Assembly: GCF_027571385.1 (NCBI RefSeq)
Contig: NZ_CP085636.1
Span: 5,194,501-5,258,500, forward strand
Direction of reading: 5' to 3'
DNA from: Shewanella sp. MTB7
GTDB lineage: Bacteria > Pseudomonadota > Gammaproteobacteria > Enterobacterales > Shewanellaceae
DNA length: 64,000 bases
Made by a program: the position numbers and the translations under genes. Below, piece by piece: positions 9,433-19,894 of the stretch. Numbering within the stretch: the first letter of the stretch is position 1; each line of letters opens with the position of its first letter. Below the pieces are notes generated by a model that did no database searches, was not told the origin of the DNA, and was given only the letters and a program-made list of their open reading frames with translations.

Positions 9433-9810
9433 CTAGATATCCACCTCTTTACTCGTAGTCGCCTCAGCAAACTCAGGCAAGCCTAATAAGTAAGCATAGG
9501 CCGCTTCTCTGGGAGTTAAGTCAGTATAAGTTTCATCATCTAGACGTAACTGAAAGACTTTAACGTGACGACCCTCTCTATACGTATCAATCGGTGGTAA
9601 TTTATCGGTAACTGCCTGTTCACTAGCAAATACTCCCAGTTGGAAATTACAGTTATGTGTCCCACCTTCATGAGATAAAACCTCATTATCATCATTGAGG
9701 CTTTCACTAATATTCGCACTGTTACTTGTGGCTAGTTGTGTGATAACCAAGCAAGGGTTTTGCACAGTAAGGCTTGATGCGAGGGTTAATTGCTCTAATA
9801 GTAAAGACAT
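9433..9810 (-). CDS. Unknown phage protein after the tail tip gene
   Basis: A 125-residue protein at the distal end of the late operon, 13 bp after the tip protein. I recognise no family. The N-terminal half is Ser/Thr/Asn-rich and the C-terminal half is acidic (FQLRLDDETYTDLTPREAAY). Position after the J-type tip suggests a tail accessory or small fibre-associated protein. It is the last gene before the prophage left end. Confidence 0.6.
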   Translation of the reverse strand: MSLLLEQLTLASSLTVQNPCLVITQLATSNSANISESLNDDNEVLSHEGGTHNCNFQLGVFASEQAVTDKLPPIDTYREGRHVKVFQLRLDDETYTDLTPREAAYAYLLGLPEFAEATTSKEVDI

Positions 9811-9823
9811 AATGGTTCCTTGA

Positions 9824-12800
9824 TTATTGTTCAGTAATTAACAGGGTTAGATTTTGATTGTGAATATTTTGAGTCGCATGAAAACGTATCTGACTAATGA
9901 CTTTTATCCGGTAATGAAAATCATTGGTACTGGTGTTGTTATCTACAGTGGTCGATGAACCGCTTAAATGTTCAAAGCTGTGGTAACGATTCGTTTCCTG
10001 GTCATACTCAACTGTCGTAGTGCCGTTAAATATTCCGCTGGATATCGTGCTCCATCCCCCACTTCCAATCTTCCTTTGTAATTGCCAGCTAAGCTTAGGC
10101 TGTGCAGGATTCGTGCTATTACTTGTACTTGAGTAAGAGGCCGAGAGATAGAATGAAACCACCACCGTTTTACTATTACCATTAGTACCAAAAGGGCCAA
10201 TAGTCAGCGGATAGCTATTGCTCGGGTATGGGGTTTTAACGGTGACAGTGCCACCATTTTTAAAGACGCCTGCCGACAAAGTTCCACCAAAATATGCATC
10301 ACCATTAGCCGAAAGATATGTAATGGCGTTCGACTTTTTAAGTGCGTTGTAGTTAGGATTTGTCCCCGTGAGCAACTTAGGCCCGTACCACTCAACCAGA
10401 CCATCAGGTCCAAACGGAGTCGCGCGCATCACTTTCATGAAGCCAGTGCCGACAAGACGAAATTCACCGCCCTGAATGATGGGGGATTCAATCAACTGAC
10501 TCGCCTTAAAATGGCGTCCCTCGATGGCATCAGCGGCAATAGCATTGGCCGTTAAGCCGCCAAAGGTTGCAAGTTGGGCCGTTAACTGATTAAACAGAGC
10601 TGATGTACCTACAAGCTTTGTAATAAGCGCGGTATCAACTGACAGTTCATTGGCCGTTAAGCCTCCAAAGCTGGCCAATTTAGCTTTTAACGTGTTGAAT
10701 AGACCTGTGTTAGCCAGGAACTGATTTGCCGAAATAATACCGCCGCCAACGTCAGTCACTGAAGGGTTAAACCAGTAATCCTCAGTGTTCACTCCAGCGT
10801 TATAGTAATTAAGTGCCCTTAACCTAACTTGCTTAGTACCCGGTTTTAATTTACAAATTGACCACACATTAAGTGAGTCAGGCACAGCGGCAATATCCAC
10901 TTCACTGCCGACGATATAACCGCGCATCTGATGTGTTGCTCCAGTAGCAATATCACCCGACCAAAAATAAAAGTTAGTCGTGGATGACCCACCACTCCTA
11001 GTGCTCGCATTATAGTATTCGACACTGCCATCCGGCCCCCCTGTCGCATGCATACCAAAATAGCGCGTCCCCGTTGCGCCGCCACTTTTACGATAAATGC
11101 TAAAGTTCACTTCATAGATTTTGGTGTGGTCAATATCAAAGTAACTTGAGAGACCTTGGTAATTACCGGAAGTAATAACCTGCATAGCCTTCACGGTTTG
11201 ACCTTTATGCACATGATTAACTAACGGCTTTGTAGACCAACCCGTTGTCTCTCCCGTCGCTGTAAAGTTATTCACAAGATTTCGGGCACGAACATCGAGC
11301 TTTTCAGTGGTAATGGCCTTAGCCGCTATGGCATTGGCCGCTAACCCGCCAAATTGGCCAAACTGGGCCTGAATTTGATTAAATAACCCTTGGTCTGCAA
11401 TCAACTTCTGAATTAATGCGATGTCAACTTGCAACTTATCTGCCGTCACTGCATTGGCTTGCAGATGAATAGTGGCAATCGCTAAGGCAGCAATAGTCTC
11501 AGCTGTAAGTCCACCAAAATTCGCCATTTTTGATTTTAACTGGGCAAATTGAGCAGCATAACCAATCAAATATTGAATGGTGATATTGCCCATTAATACC
11601 GCATTTAAACGCTCAAGATTAAGGGTTGTGACCGAGGCTGGGGCATAAGAATCATAACTGTTGTTTGAATGGTCATAATACAAGTCTTGATTGTAATAAG
11701 GCGTAGCATTTAACGGCTGATCACTGCCAAAATGATACGATGCGCCACCAGGCCCACCGCCACGCAGCATAAAACAAAAGCTTTTATTATTATTGCAGTG
11801 GAAGAGATCGGCCAACAACGTTGTATAAGTTGAGGCATTCTGCACAAGGTGTGACTTATATGTAGCGCCTCCCCAGCCGCCAAAATTCCCCTCCCAATGC
11901 AACATGAGAGAGCCTTTGTGAGTCGGTATCCACCAATCATCTGGCCCTTGCTCGTAATAACTTCTCCATATCTTAATATTACGGTTCGCGTACTGATCAC
12001 CACCATGGATGATCACTGGGTAATACCGATTAGAATCACCATAGACGACTAATCGCTGATAATGGGGTAAACCCGATTTGGATAAACTGTTTTTCAGCTG
12101 TCCAGACTCAACCAGCGTTAAACGACTATCAAGTGTCGATAACGCATAACTACTGGCACTTGCCTCGGCTAAATTAGCTTTGGATAATGCATAAGTCTCC
12201 GCAGCGGCTTGCGCACTGTTCGCCTTATTGCTCGCATCGGTACTGGCAGATAAACGGGCATCGTTGAGGTTAGATAATGGCTGTAAATTTATGTTACGGA
12301 TACCCGCCGCAACATTTACAAAAGAGGAGTCCATATAAAGTTTAAGGTTTACTGGGGCACTCACCGTTCGCACCACCACGCCATTAATGAAGTATTTAAC
12401 CTGAGTGCCGTCATAAGCCACAGATAAGGTGTCACCAACCACTGGGGCTACTGCTAACACCATCCCTTTGCTTAGCCCGCCTTCATAGACATAATACAAA
12501 CTATTCGTGGGATAAAACGCATAATCAAGAGTGTTATAGCTAGCGTTAGAACTGGGATCGGCATTTAAACCAAACATAAAGCGGATCGCCCCCGCATTAC
12601 CACTGGCGATGGTACAAGAGGCAACGGCACCACCTGTGAATGACTCTTTAGAATAAGCTTGTGAAGACCAATCACCTTGATAGCTCCCCGTTCTTGCCAC
12701 GCTGCGACCCGTGGCAACCACGGCCCCCGTTGTTACCAGCTCAATATCAACCGAAGCCGCAATAGCAGAACCTTGCGCCGCCGCAGCCTTATTCAAAGCA

Positions 12801-15334
12801 TCTAACGCAGCATTGGCCTCGGCAACACTTTGAGCATTATTAGCCTTGGTGGTGGCATCATTGGCCGCTGTAGATATCGCGCTACTCTTAGCAGCATCAG
12901 CCTTAGCCTGTGCCCCCGTAGGCGTTTCACCGCCTAAGCTATCTGCATTGATCCCCTGATTAAGCAGTTTATTAGCATCAAGCAAATCATTAGACAGCGA
13001 GTTGTTATTTAACGCATCTTGCAGGGCTAACAAGTCTTTGCTTCCGCCAGGCAACTTGCCAGCCATCAGATTATCAAGCGCAAGCTCTTCACTTGGAGTA
13101 AAAATACTCCCAATATCAGCAGCTATACGAGACCAGGCATAATCTTGATAATTTCCACTTGGGGTGGCGACGCTCTTCTCGTTAGCAACCCCCATATAAG
13201 CTTTGCCATCAGATAAAGTGCTGTCCGTAGTAAACCCCGCTCCTTCGTTATCATCAGCCCAAGCAAACCAGGTATAAGCACCTAGTCGCGCACCTATCTC
13301 GTTTTCAATCAGATTAAGAATGGCGGTTGGATCATCACTGGTTTGCGCCAATACAGGGCCGAACCAGGCACTGTGTCCAAAATTATTAATTGAGCGAGCC
13401 CAAATATAATGACTGGTATTAGGACTGCGACTCGGCCAGATAACTTCTTTACCTTTGCCTATTACAGCGGCACCGTTAAGGTCATTGCTTAAGCTTCCCA
13501 TGACCTCAAACTCTGTGGTATTGGCGATTAAGGTTGAGGTGGTTGGACGTAACAGTAACTCAAGCGGCCCCGCGTTAACCTCAATTCCCACTACCGGCGG
13601 GGGCGCGCTGGCTCCTATAGATAACATGGCCGCCACGTTGGAGCGATTGGCAAACATGTTCACCGCCCATACGCTGATGTGATAACTACCAGCATCGAGT
13701 TTAGGGATATGATCGCGAGGGATGTCCGGATTGGCCTGATAAACCAGATCGCCTGTGGTGTTTGCCACTTCGAGACGATATCGATAACTCGAATTTTCAC
13801 CTGGAGCAGACCAGCTAAGCACTCCCTGCCAGTTAGCGTCATCCCCAAGCGCTTGCCACATCAGATTGCGGACTGTGGGAACATTCGAAGGGTTAGGTAA
13901 ATACGTATTGGCAGCTAAATCTCGCTGGGTATAACTTCCCATAGCAAAATCAAATATTGCTGGGGTTGATTCACGTAAAATAAGGTTAACTGGCTTCCCA
14001 TAATCAAATACCCAATCAGCCACCATAAAGGTGCCATTGATCCCCAGCTCAGGCAGTTGCAACTGCACAACCGTGCCTACCGAAACCGACAAACCAATCA
14101 TCTTACAAGGGAACGTGACCTGCATACCTGCACGGTTCATTTCGAGATGAAGTTTAGCCAGACGCTGCGCAGTCCAGTTAGACTGAGTGAACGGCAGATC
14201 TATATCATGATCGATATATTCATCATTATCTTGGGCCCGATAATAATCTGACTCATACGGGCTGAAATCTGTAGGCTGATAAAAGTTATCAGGGTCAACA
14301 AAGGTGCCTCGCACTGCATTGCATAAACTGGCTCTGGGTGTATACGGGCGAACATCAATCTCACCCGCACAATCATCTTCATTCAGCGTGACGACTGTAG
14401 GCCCTTGATACACACCAGCATAAAGATGATATTTCCCGCCGACATAGACCTGCATACCCGCACCAGCAGACAGTAACTTCTCTAATACAGAGGCCGGACT
14501 GGTATCTTGATTATAAGTCCCATTACAGCAATAACGGCGTTCAAACTCTTCACTTTGATATTCCACCTGTTGATCACTGTCATTCGCAGCACTCGCATAG
14601 CTGACATAGTCAACCTCGCTGGGCAATGCACCCACACCAGATTCAAAACAGGTATAGTCCAGCACACACAAGGCCCAGTTTTCACTCCACTGCCAGGTAG
14701 AATCATCATCAAATCGGTGACTACCAGTACCGCCAGCGCTGCTGTCTAAACGCGGATCGTACACTCGCTTCCCTTTCACCAGCGCCTTGATATTCGGCAC
14801 GCCATTGGGAAACACTTCATTATTGTGCTTAAGACGCACATACAGATAAGTGATCCCATAACCAATGTGTTTATCTGTCCAGGCCAGGCATTGAGCAACC
14901 AAGGTACTATCAGCGGTTGTTTGATCGCCTAAATGCGCTTTAACCATCGCATCGTTGCGATACTGTCCTTCCATACCGGTTGCAGGCGTCCAAGCGAGAT
15001 CATCCCCAAAATAGACCTCTTCGATGGCATCACATTGATGACCAGCCAACGCGATAACGAGGTGTAGATATTCATTATCATTTCCGCTTTCTTCCACAAA
15101 AATGAGCGGGCCAGAGACCATTGCACGGCCATAAATACCGCGGCGTGCTTCCGCCGGACTGCGCAACATCTGCTGCTGCGCATAGGCCTCATTGGAAAAG
15201 CTAGGTGCTGACACCGAGGGTGTCATTGCATAACTGAAGGCAGCAGCGGCCACCCCAATCGCAATCGCAGCGCCAACGGACACCGCTCCGGCAGCTGCCA
15301 CACCAACGGCAATACCGATTATGACTGGCGGCAT
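9824..15334 (-). CDS. Tail tip / host-specificity protein (gpJ-like), 1836 residues
   Basis: The largest gene of the prophage. The N-terminal 50 residues are a hydrophobic Ala/Gly helix (GIAVGVAAAGAVSVGAAIAI), as in many J-type tip proteins. Residues about 60-480 hold the conserved hub region (EAYAQQQMLRSPAEARRGIY, CDAIEEVYFGDDLAW), followed by fibronectin-like segments around 490-600. An Ala-rich helical stalk lies near 800-860 and a lectin-like segment near 880-1010. From about 1270 the motif FGGL-(T/A)-A recurs four times (about 1273, 1330, 1558 and 1591), each after an ALFNQL-type helix. This is probably the central fibre that contacts the host receptor. It overlaps the upstream gene by 16 bp. 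Confidence 0.85.
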   Translation of the reverse strand: MPPVIIGIAVGVAAAGAVSVGAAIAIGVAAAAFSYAMTPSVSAPSFSNEAYAQQQMLRSPAEARRGIYGRAMVSGPLIFVEESGNDNEYLHLVIALAGHQCDAIEEVYFGDDLAWTPATGMEGQYRNDAMVKAHLGDQTTADSTLVAQCLAWTDKHIGYGITYLYVRLKHNNEVFPNGVPNIKALVKGKRVYDPRLDSSAGGTGSHRFDDDSTWQWSENWALCVLDYTCFESGVGALPSEVDYVSYASAANDSDQQVEYQSEEFERRYCCNGTYNQDTSPASVLEKLLSAGAGMQVYVGGKYHLYAGVYQGPTVVTLNEDDCAGEIDVRPYTPRASLCNAVRGTFVDPDNFYQPTDFSPYESDYYRAQDNDEYIDHDIDLPFTQSNWTAQRLAKLHLEMNRAGMQVTFPCKMIGLSVSVGTVVQLQLPELGINGTFMVADWVFDYGKPVNLILRESTPAIFDFAMGSYTQRDLAANTYLPNPSNVPTVRNLMWQALGDDANWQGVLSWSAPGENSSYRYRLEVANTTGDLVYQANPDIPRDHIPKLDAGSYHISVWAVNMFANRSNVAAMLSIGASAPPPVVGIEVNAGPLELLLRPTTSTLIANTTEFEVMGSLSNDLNGAAVIGKGKEVIWPSRSPNTSHYIWARSINNFGHSAWFGPVLAQTSDDPTAILNLIENEIGARLGAYTWFAWADDNEGAGFTTDSTLSDGKAYMGVANEKSVATPSGNYQDYAWSRIAADIGSIFTPSEELALDNLMAGKLPGGSKDLLALQDALNNNSLSNDLLDANKLLNQGINADSLGGETPTGAQAKADAAKSSAISTAANDATTKANNAQSVAEANAALDALNKAAAAQGSAIAASVDIELVTTGAVVATGRSVARTGSYQGDWSSQAYSKESFTGGAVASCTIASGNAGAIRFMFGLNADPSSNASYNTLDYAFYPTNSLYYVYEGGLSKGMVLAVAPVVGDTLSVAYDGTQVKYFINGVVVRTVSAPVNLKLYMDSSFVNVAAGIRNINLQPLSNLNDARLSASTDASNKANSAQAAAETYALSKANLAEASASSYALSTLDSRLTLVESGQLKNSLSKSGLPHYQRLVVYGDSNRYYPVIIHGGDQYANRNIKIWRSYYEQGPDDWWIPTHKGSLMLHWEGNFGGWGGATYKSHLVQNASTYTTLLADLFHCNNNKSFCFMLRGGGPGGASYHFGSDQPLNATPYYNQDLYYDHSNNSYDSYAPASVTTLNLERLNAVLMGNITIQYLIGYAAQFAQLKSKMANFGGLTAETIAALAIATIHLQANAVTADKLQVDIALIQKLIADQGLFNQIQAQFGQFGGLAANAIAAKAITTEKLDVRARNLVNNFTATGETTGWSTKPLVNHVHKGQTVKAMQVITSGNYQGLSSYFDIDHTKIYEVNFSIYRKSGGATGTRYFGMHATGGPDGSVEYYNASTRSGGSSTTNFYFWSGDIATGATHQMRGYIVGSEVDIAAVPDSLNVWSICKLKPGTKQVRLRALNYYNAGVNTEDYWFNPSVTDVGGGIISANQFLANTGLFNTLKAKLASFGGLTANELSVDTALITKLVGTSALFNQLTAQLATFGGLTANAIAADAIEGRHFKASQLIESPIIQGGEFRLVGTGFMKVMRATPFGPDGLVEWYGPKLLTGTNPNYNALKKSNAITYLSANGDAYFGGTLSAGVFKNGGTVTVKTPYPSNSYPLTIGPFGTNGNSKTVVVSFYLSASYSSTSNSTNPAQPKLSWQLQRKIGSGGWSTISSGIFNGTTTVEYDQETNRYHSFEHLSGSSTTVDNNTSTNDFHYRIKVISQIRFHATQNIHNQNLTLLITEQ

Positions 15335-15723
15335 GACACCCTCCAGCCTTTAATGACTTCATCCACCGCTAAATGAGACACACCACTGGGCGTCATGACC
15401 CATACGATTGCTCCCCACACAATGCCCAATGTTGGCTCATCGACATGATTCATCACCAAGGCGATATCCCCCCGTGTGAGTTGCAGTGGTGCGAGAGACT
15501 GACCCAAACGGTCGTTAGCAATCTCCTCAATAGCGTTAAAACCTGCTCGTTTGAGGGCACGTTTAGCGCCCAGTTCGGTACGGTACTTACCTCTTAAGAC
15601 CTGTGCTGGATCAACTTCTGTGACAAGGCGCACCCAATCCGCAGCGAACAAGCAACAATCTTGCTTACCCCAAGCAAAAGGTCTGTCACGTTTTCCGGCA
15701 ATAAAGGCTTCAAATTGCACCAT
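15319..15723 (-). CDS. Tail assembly protein of the NlpC/P60-like DUF6950 type
   Basis: A 134-residue protein with a Cys-containing N-terminal motif WGKQDCCLFAADWV and a later region RGDIALVMNHVDEPTLGIVW, including a His. This is the pattern of small NlpC/P60-like tail proteins (DUF6950) found between the distal tail and tip genes of siphoviruses, equivalent in place to lambda gpK. It may cleave peptidoglycan during entry or simply shape the tip. It overlaps the tip gene start by 16 bp, so the two are translationally coupled. Confidence 0.7.
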   Translation of the reverse strand: MVQFEAFIAGKRDRPFAWGKQDCCLFAADWVRLVTEVDPAQVLRGKYRTELGAKRALKRAGFNAIEEIANDRLGQSLAPLQLTRGDIALVMNHVDEPTLGIVWGAIVWVMTPSGVSHLAVDEVIKGWRVSCRQS

Positions 15724-15724
15724 C

Positions 15725-16342
15725 TTATTTCATCCTCTGTGTTCGACCTGAGCCACGGTTACTGCCCCCGCTTCCCCCAACAACTTTGCCTGGTACGCCC
15801 CAGTGGATCTCTTTTTCAGCCATTTGGGAGACAAATTCAAAGAAGTTATCATCACGATATCGAGAGATTTGGTCTGCGTGGGTGTAACGACGATTACGTG
15901 AGTTTTTCCAATCGACGCCGCGACTATTTAAATCGAGTTGAATGGTTGATGGGTTAGCAATGCGCACATTCATGACATCCATGCGACCAGCAAACAGCGT
16001 ATCGACAGCCACAATATTGCTATAGGGATCGAGTGCTGCGAGATACAACGCGCCGTGGCGATTCTGATATTTTTCACCTAGGGCAACGGCAGCCAATTCC
16101 TTTGGTATTCCCGATAATGTAAAGCGAAGACGATGAGGCTGAACCTTGCTGCCTTGTTTCACCGCCCCCACTTTCCCCAGCACGCCCGTGCCCTTAAACG
16201 TATGCTCCTGCCAAATGGCATCTCCAACACCACTGTGACAACGCAGCCAGCCAGACTCAAAATCCAACTCGGTCATCAAAATAGCACTCATGTCACGACG
16301 ACGTAGGTATTGCTGCATCTCTGGACTGGCAAATTCAATCAT
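15725..16342 (-). CDS. Minor tail protein, DUF2163/BR0599-like
   Basis: A 205-residue protein (MIEFASPEMQQYLRRRDMSA) with an all-beta pattern, AAVALGEKYQNRHGALYLAA and the repeated DVMNVRIANPSTIQLDLNSR. It resembles the DUF2163/BR0599 tail proteins found between distal tail and tip genes in lambda-like and Rhodobacter GTA-like tails. The C-terminus is Gly/Ser/Arg-rich. It lies 1 bp upstream of the NlpC-like gene and 37 bp after the distal tail gene. The role at the tail tip comes from position. Confidence 0.65.
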   Translation of the reverse strand: MIEFASPEMQQYLRRRDMSAILMTELDFESGWLRCHSGVGDAIWQEHTFKGTGVLGKVGAVKQGSKVQPHRLRFTLSGIPKELAAVALGEKYQNRHGALYLAALDPYSNIVAVDTLFAGRMDVMNVRIANPSTIQLDLNSRGVDWKNSRNRRYTHADQISRYRDDNFFEFVSQMAEKEIHWGVPGKVVGGSGGSNRGSGRTQRMK

Positions 16343-16379
16343 GGTGTTAGCCTCCTCTCTGGTATTACGTTTATAGGGT

Positions 16380-16988
16380 TCATTGACTCACATCCTCAAT
16401 AAAAGTGAGTGTTAACCCTGAAAGCACTAAGCGTTTAGATGAGCGTCGACCGCCCTGATTGTCATCTTTTAACATCATGACTGCGCTCGCTTGTTGAGTG
16501 ATGATGGGTGAGCCATTGACGGGGGAGTAACGCAGTGGTGCTTCGAACGTCAGCAGGCAATTACCTAGACTATCCGCCATGGCATCACGGGTTAATATCA
16601 CCAGTTGATTCGCTATCTGACAGTAATCACCCAAACGCAAAAAACGCATGGATGGCGTGACACCACTGATATTGAGCTGTCCACCTAACTGGTTAGCACC
16701 ATTGACCACCGCATTTCCGCCAGCTAAACCGCGGGGTGAAGCAAAAGCATGATCCCACAACTGGATCCGTCCAGATGGCCCCCGTAACTGACTGACTAAG
16801 GCATGAAGCTCTGCCCCTTTGTCACGACTCAGGTTGCTAAAAGAGAGCTGAGCTTGCCAGTAAGCGCCAGGCAGGCTCATGGTCTGACGGGTGCCATTAA
16901 AGGGATTGCTAAATACCATGGTGCGAGGCACTAAACGCCAGTCACAACTGGTGGGATGAATATCGGTGGGAAAGGCGAGTATCATCAT
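16380..16988 (-). CDS. Distal tail-like protein
   Basis: A 202-residue protein. The start is ATG 16988, whose A is shared with the TAA stop of the tape-measure gene (TAATG). An upstream extension to 17006 would have no support. The beta-rich sequence includes WRLVPRTMVFSNPFNGTRQT and ELHALVSQLRGPSGRIQLWD. It sits directly after the tape measure, where siphoviruses carry the distal tail (Dit) protein. No enzyme motif is seen. Confidence 0.68.
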   Translation of the reverse strand: MMILAFPTDIHPTSCDWRLVPRTMVFSNPFNGTRQTMSLPGAYWQAQLSFSNLSRDKGAELHALVSQLRGPSGRIQLWDHAFASPRGLAGGNAVVNGANQLGGQLNISGVTPSMRFLRLGDYCQIANQLVILTRDAMADSLGNCLLTFEAPLRYSPVNGSPIITQQASAVMMLKDDNQGGRRSSKRLVLSGLTLTFIEDVSQ

Positions 16989-19894
16989 TAGCCCCCAGCC
17001 TGCCACACGTCACCGCGTTGATTTAAGTCATCAACCACCGCTGATTTCGTTAGTGCGACCAGCTCAGGTAATACTTGCTCTAAGGTGTCCACATCACGTT
17101 GGTTATTTACCACGATGGTGTTGTGCTGCTCAATCGAGACATTACGCCCACCTTTATTCGGGCTTGAACTCGCTGTCATCGCGTTCATCAAGGTTTGCTG
17201 TTGGTTGCGGGTATAGACCGTCTCGCCACCATCGAGGAGATAGGTACCTTCGCGGGGGATGGTTCCGCCACCATGAAATTGACCAATGATGGATGGAATA
17301 AGTGCCATCGCAGCCATCATGGCCATCATCCCGAAAGAGGGCGCACCGCCCATGGTCGCTATCGATGCAGTAACGGCTGCCGGAGCCATCGACGCCGTGA
17401 TTGAAGCTCCAGTGGCCGCTGCTGTGGTGGTCGCTGTCGCCGCTGACGTTGTCATGATGCTCTGTTCTATCGCCGCCATTGCCAGTTTCTTAACGCTAAT
17501 TTCAACCAATCCGGCAACCACACTTTTCAACGCCCCTTTGCCTATGCTCATCATGGCATCACCAAAGTTTTTCGACTCGAACAGTGCATCTGCAGTTGCA
17601 CTACCAATGCCTGCAGCAAACCTATCGAAGGACTCTGACCACATGGCATCGAACTGAGTGGATACACCGCCATTAATCTCACTCATCGCCATTGCATGGC
17701 GCTGCTGCTCAGCTTCAATCAACAGGTTTATCTGATTACGTTTAAGGGCTTCAGATCCTGGCGTGTTCTGCAGTTCATCATTCAATATCCCTAGGTTCTC
17801 ACTGTAATTTTGATTCTCACTGAAAGTAGGATCTAAATTGCCACGCAGTTGATCAAACTCGCTTGTTTCCTGTGGTGCTGCATACTCTTCCTTCAACGCG
17901 GCAAGCAGGGCTCGGCGTTTTTCCAGTGGCACATTAGTTTGTTCAAAGTAGATTTTAAGTAAGCGTTCCTTGTCGGCCACCTCATTGCTTGCTGCCGTCA
18001 GTGGATCTAATACCGCCAACAAACTCTTAAGCTGTTTTTCTTGTTCTTTCACTGCATCTGCCGCTTCTTTGGTTCCAACAGCGGCTTTTTTCTTCGCATC
18101 TAATGCTTTGGCTTCAAGTAATATTTGGGCATTAATGGCGGGATCGAGTTTTTTCAGCGAGCCATATTCAATCTCATAGCGCACTTTAGCCGCTTCACTC
18201 ACTTCACCATAAAGCTGCTTTTGCTTGGTTAACCTGTCCAGCAGCTGTTGTTGGGCTTTATCGACCGGTTTTTTGTTCTTTATCGTTGTGGGTTGCTTAT
18301 CAATGTTAGGTAAACCTTGATCAAACAACGCTTTTTGTGTCGCACTCGCTTCAGTCAACTTGTCGGTTAATTCACTGGCTTTGGTTTTCAAAACATCGAG
18401 TTTAACGTGCGATTGCAGCTCACCAGGTGTTCCTCTCAACAACAAAGCATGACCATTGACTCGCTCCATTTCAGCATTGGTTTTAATCAATTCACTGCGC
18501 CAGGCTTTCATCTGAGTGGAGAGCTTACTGATTTTGATTTGACGTTCTTGCTGGCTAAGCGCCTTAAATTGACCGTTAAGCTTTGCAACTTCCTCAGCCA
18601 AATTTAAGACTGGCTCTTTTGCCTCATCAGCCTGCATAGCAAAATAGGCAATCCCTGCCGCAGCCATCATGACAACGCCCACTGGCCCACCGGCTAAACT
18701 CATCGCCCCATTCATGGCGCGAGTGGCAAACGTCGCCCGATTTGTTGCGGCCGTGAGCGCCGCTCTTGCGGCGGTTAACCGCGTATCTGCAACAACAGCT
18801 TGGCCGGATGTCAGTACCCCTTTGCGTTGCGCCATCGCTTTTTGCAGCTCTGCTTGAGCCCCACTGATGGCCGCCGCTCTTGCCACGCCATCGGCGCGTG
18901 CTTTACTCAATGATGCAGTAGCTCCACTCACGGCAGCTGCACTGGTACGACTCATGGCAATGACTAACGCGCCGCCTAACACATCCATCAGCAGTTCAGC
19001 ATTGTCCGTCGACCACATTAAGCCTTCAGTAAGAGTGGATAAAACAGGGGTTAAACTTGAATTAATCGGGGTTTCAAAGGCGACAATAAGCTGCTGATAG
19101 GCATTTTTCATGTCACGAGACTGGGCGCTGATGTTGCTAGCCGTCGCGGCTGCAGCCCCATCATATTCGCCAAGCGCCTTGATAAGGTTGTTACGTAAGA
19201 AATCTGCAGTGACCTTGCCATCAAGCACCATTTGTCTGAAGCCACCTGCAGGTAGGCCAGCTGCTCTGTCCATCTTATTCAGCAGACCAGGCATAGGCTC
19301 AACCAATTGATTCAACTCTTCGGCGCGAACGATGGGCGAAGCTAACGCTTGAGACAGGCCATACATGGATTGACCTAACTGATTAGAGCTCGCTCCCAGT
19401 GCAGATTGAGCGTTACTCATACCTTCTAGTATTGTGCGAGCTTGAATTTGAGTGAGCAGACCTGAATCTTGCAGATTCAATAACGCCGCGTAGTTATCCG
19501 CTAATGGGATTAGCTCTTTGTGGTGCGCTCGGGTGATCTGCATCAGGTATTCTTCATTGGCAGCATAGGCAGCGGTTGTTCCAGATAAGCTCTGCAGGCG
19601 GGTACGGATATCTTGAAAGGCCGCTAAATCCTGAGTGATTTTTTGCCCTAGATTGATGGCTGACAATCCAGCAAACGCACCAACGGCATAACTGCCCATG
19701 CGTTTGAGTGATTTGCCTGCCGCATCGCCCTGGCGTTGCACCTTCGCTAACCCTTGCGCAGCCTTGTTACCTGCTGGAGCGGTACGGTTCAAGCGGGTAT
19801 TTAAGTCTGATACGACACGATCTGCACCTTTGACAGTACCAATCAGTTGTTTGCCATCTGCAGTTAAGGTCAACGCTAGCTTTAAATCACCCAT
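16988..19894 (-). CDS. Tail tape-measure protein
   Basis: A 968-residue protein that sets tail length and is ejected with the DNA. The N-terminal part has the tape-measure domain (MGSYAVGAFAGLSAINLGQK, LSGTTAAYAANEEYLMQITR, ELNQLVEPMPGLLNKMDRAA). Long helical segments run to the C-terminus, with hydrophobic stretches around residues 395-415 (GGPVGVVMMAAAGIAYFAMQ) and 880-905 (MAPAAVTASIATMGGAPSFG). These resemble the membrane-inserting parts of other tape measures. It overlaps the upstream chaperone gene by 13 bp. Its length would correspond to a tail of ordinary siphovirus size. Confidence 0.92.
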   Translation of the reverse strand: MGDLKLALTLTADGKQLIGTVKGADRVVSDLNTRLNRTAPAGNKAAQGLAKVQRQGDAAGKSLKRMGSYAVGAFAGLSAINLGQKITQDLAAFQDIRTRLQSLSGTTAAYAANEEYLMQITRAHHKELIPLADNYAALLNLQDSGLLTQIQARTILEGMSNAQSALGASSNQLGQSMYGLSQALASPIVRAEELNQLVEPMPGLLNKMDRAAGLPAGGFRQMVLDGKVTADFLRNNLIKALGEYDGAAAATASNISAQSRDMKNAYQQLIVAFETPINSSLTPVLSTLTEGLMWSTDNAELLMDVLGGALVIAMSRTSAAAVSGATASLSKARADGVARAAAISGAQAELQKAMAQRKGVLTSGQAVVADTRLTAARAALTAATNRATFATRAMNGAMSLAGGPVGVVMMAAAGIAYFAMQADEAKEPVLNLAEEVAKLNGQFKALSQQERQIKISKLSTQMKAWRSELIKTNAEMERVNGHALLLRGTPGELQSHVKLDVLKTKASELTDKLTEASATQKALFDQGLPNIDKQPTTIKNKKPVDKAQQQLLDRLTKQKQLYGEVSEAAKVRYEIEYGSLKKLDPAINAQILLEAKALDAKKKAAVGTKEAADAVKEQEKQLKSLLAVLDPLTAASNEVADKERLLKIYFEQTNVPLEKRRALLAALKEEYAAPQETSEFDQLRGNLDPTFSENQNYSENLGILNDELQNTPGSEALKRNQINLLIEAEQQRHAMAMSEINGGVSTQFDAMWSESFDRFAAGIGSATADALFESKNFGDAMMSIGKGALKSVVAGLVEISVKKLAMAAIEQSIMTTSAATATTTAAATGASITASMAPAAVTASIATMGGAPSFGMMAMMAAMALIPSIIGQFHGGGTIPREGTYLLDGGETVYTRNQQQTLMNAMTASSSPNKGGRNVSIEQHNTIVVNNQRDVDTLEQVLPELVALTKSAVVDDLNQRGDVWQAGG

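Noticed and set aside
9220..9433. A Mom-type DNA-modification gene at the end of the late operon
   Set aside because: The left end beyond 9433 is too short for a gene and has no frame like Mom or Com.
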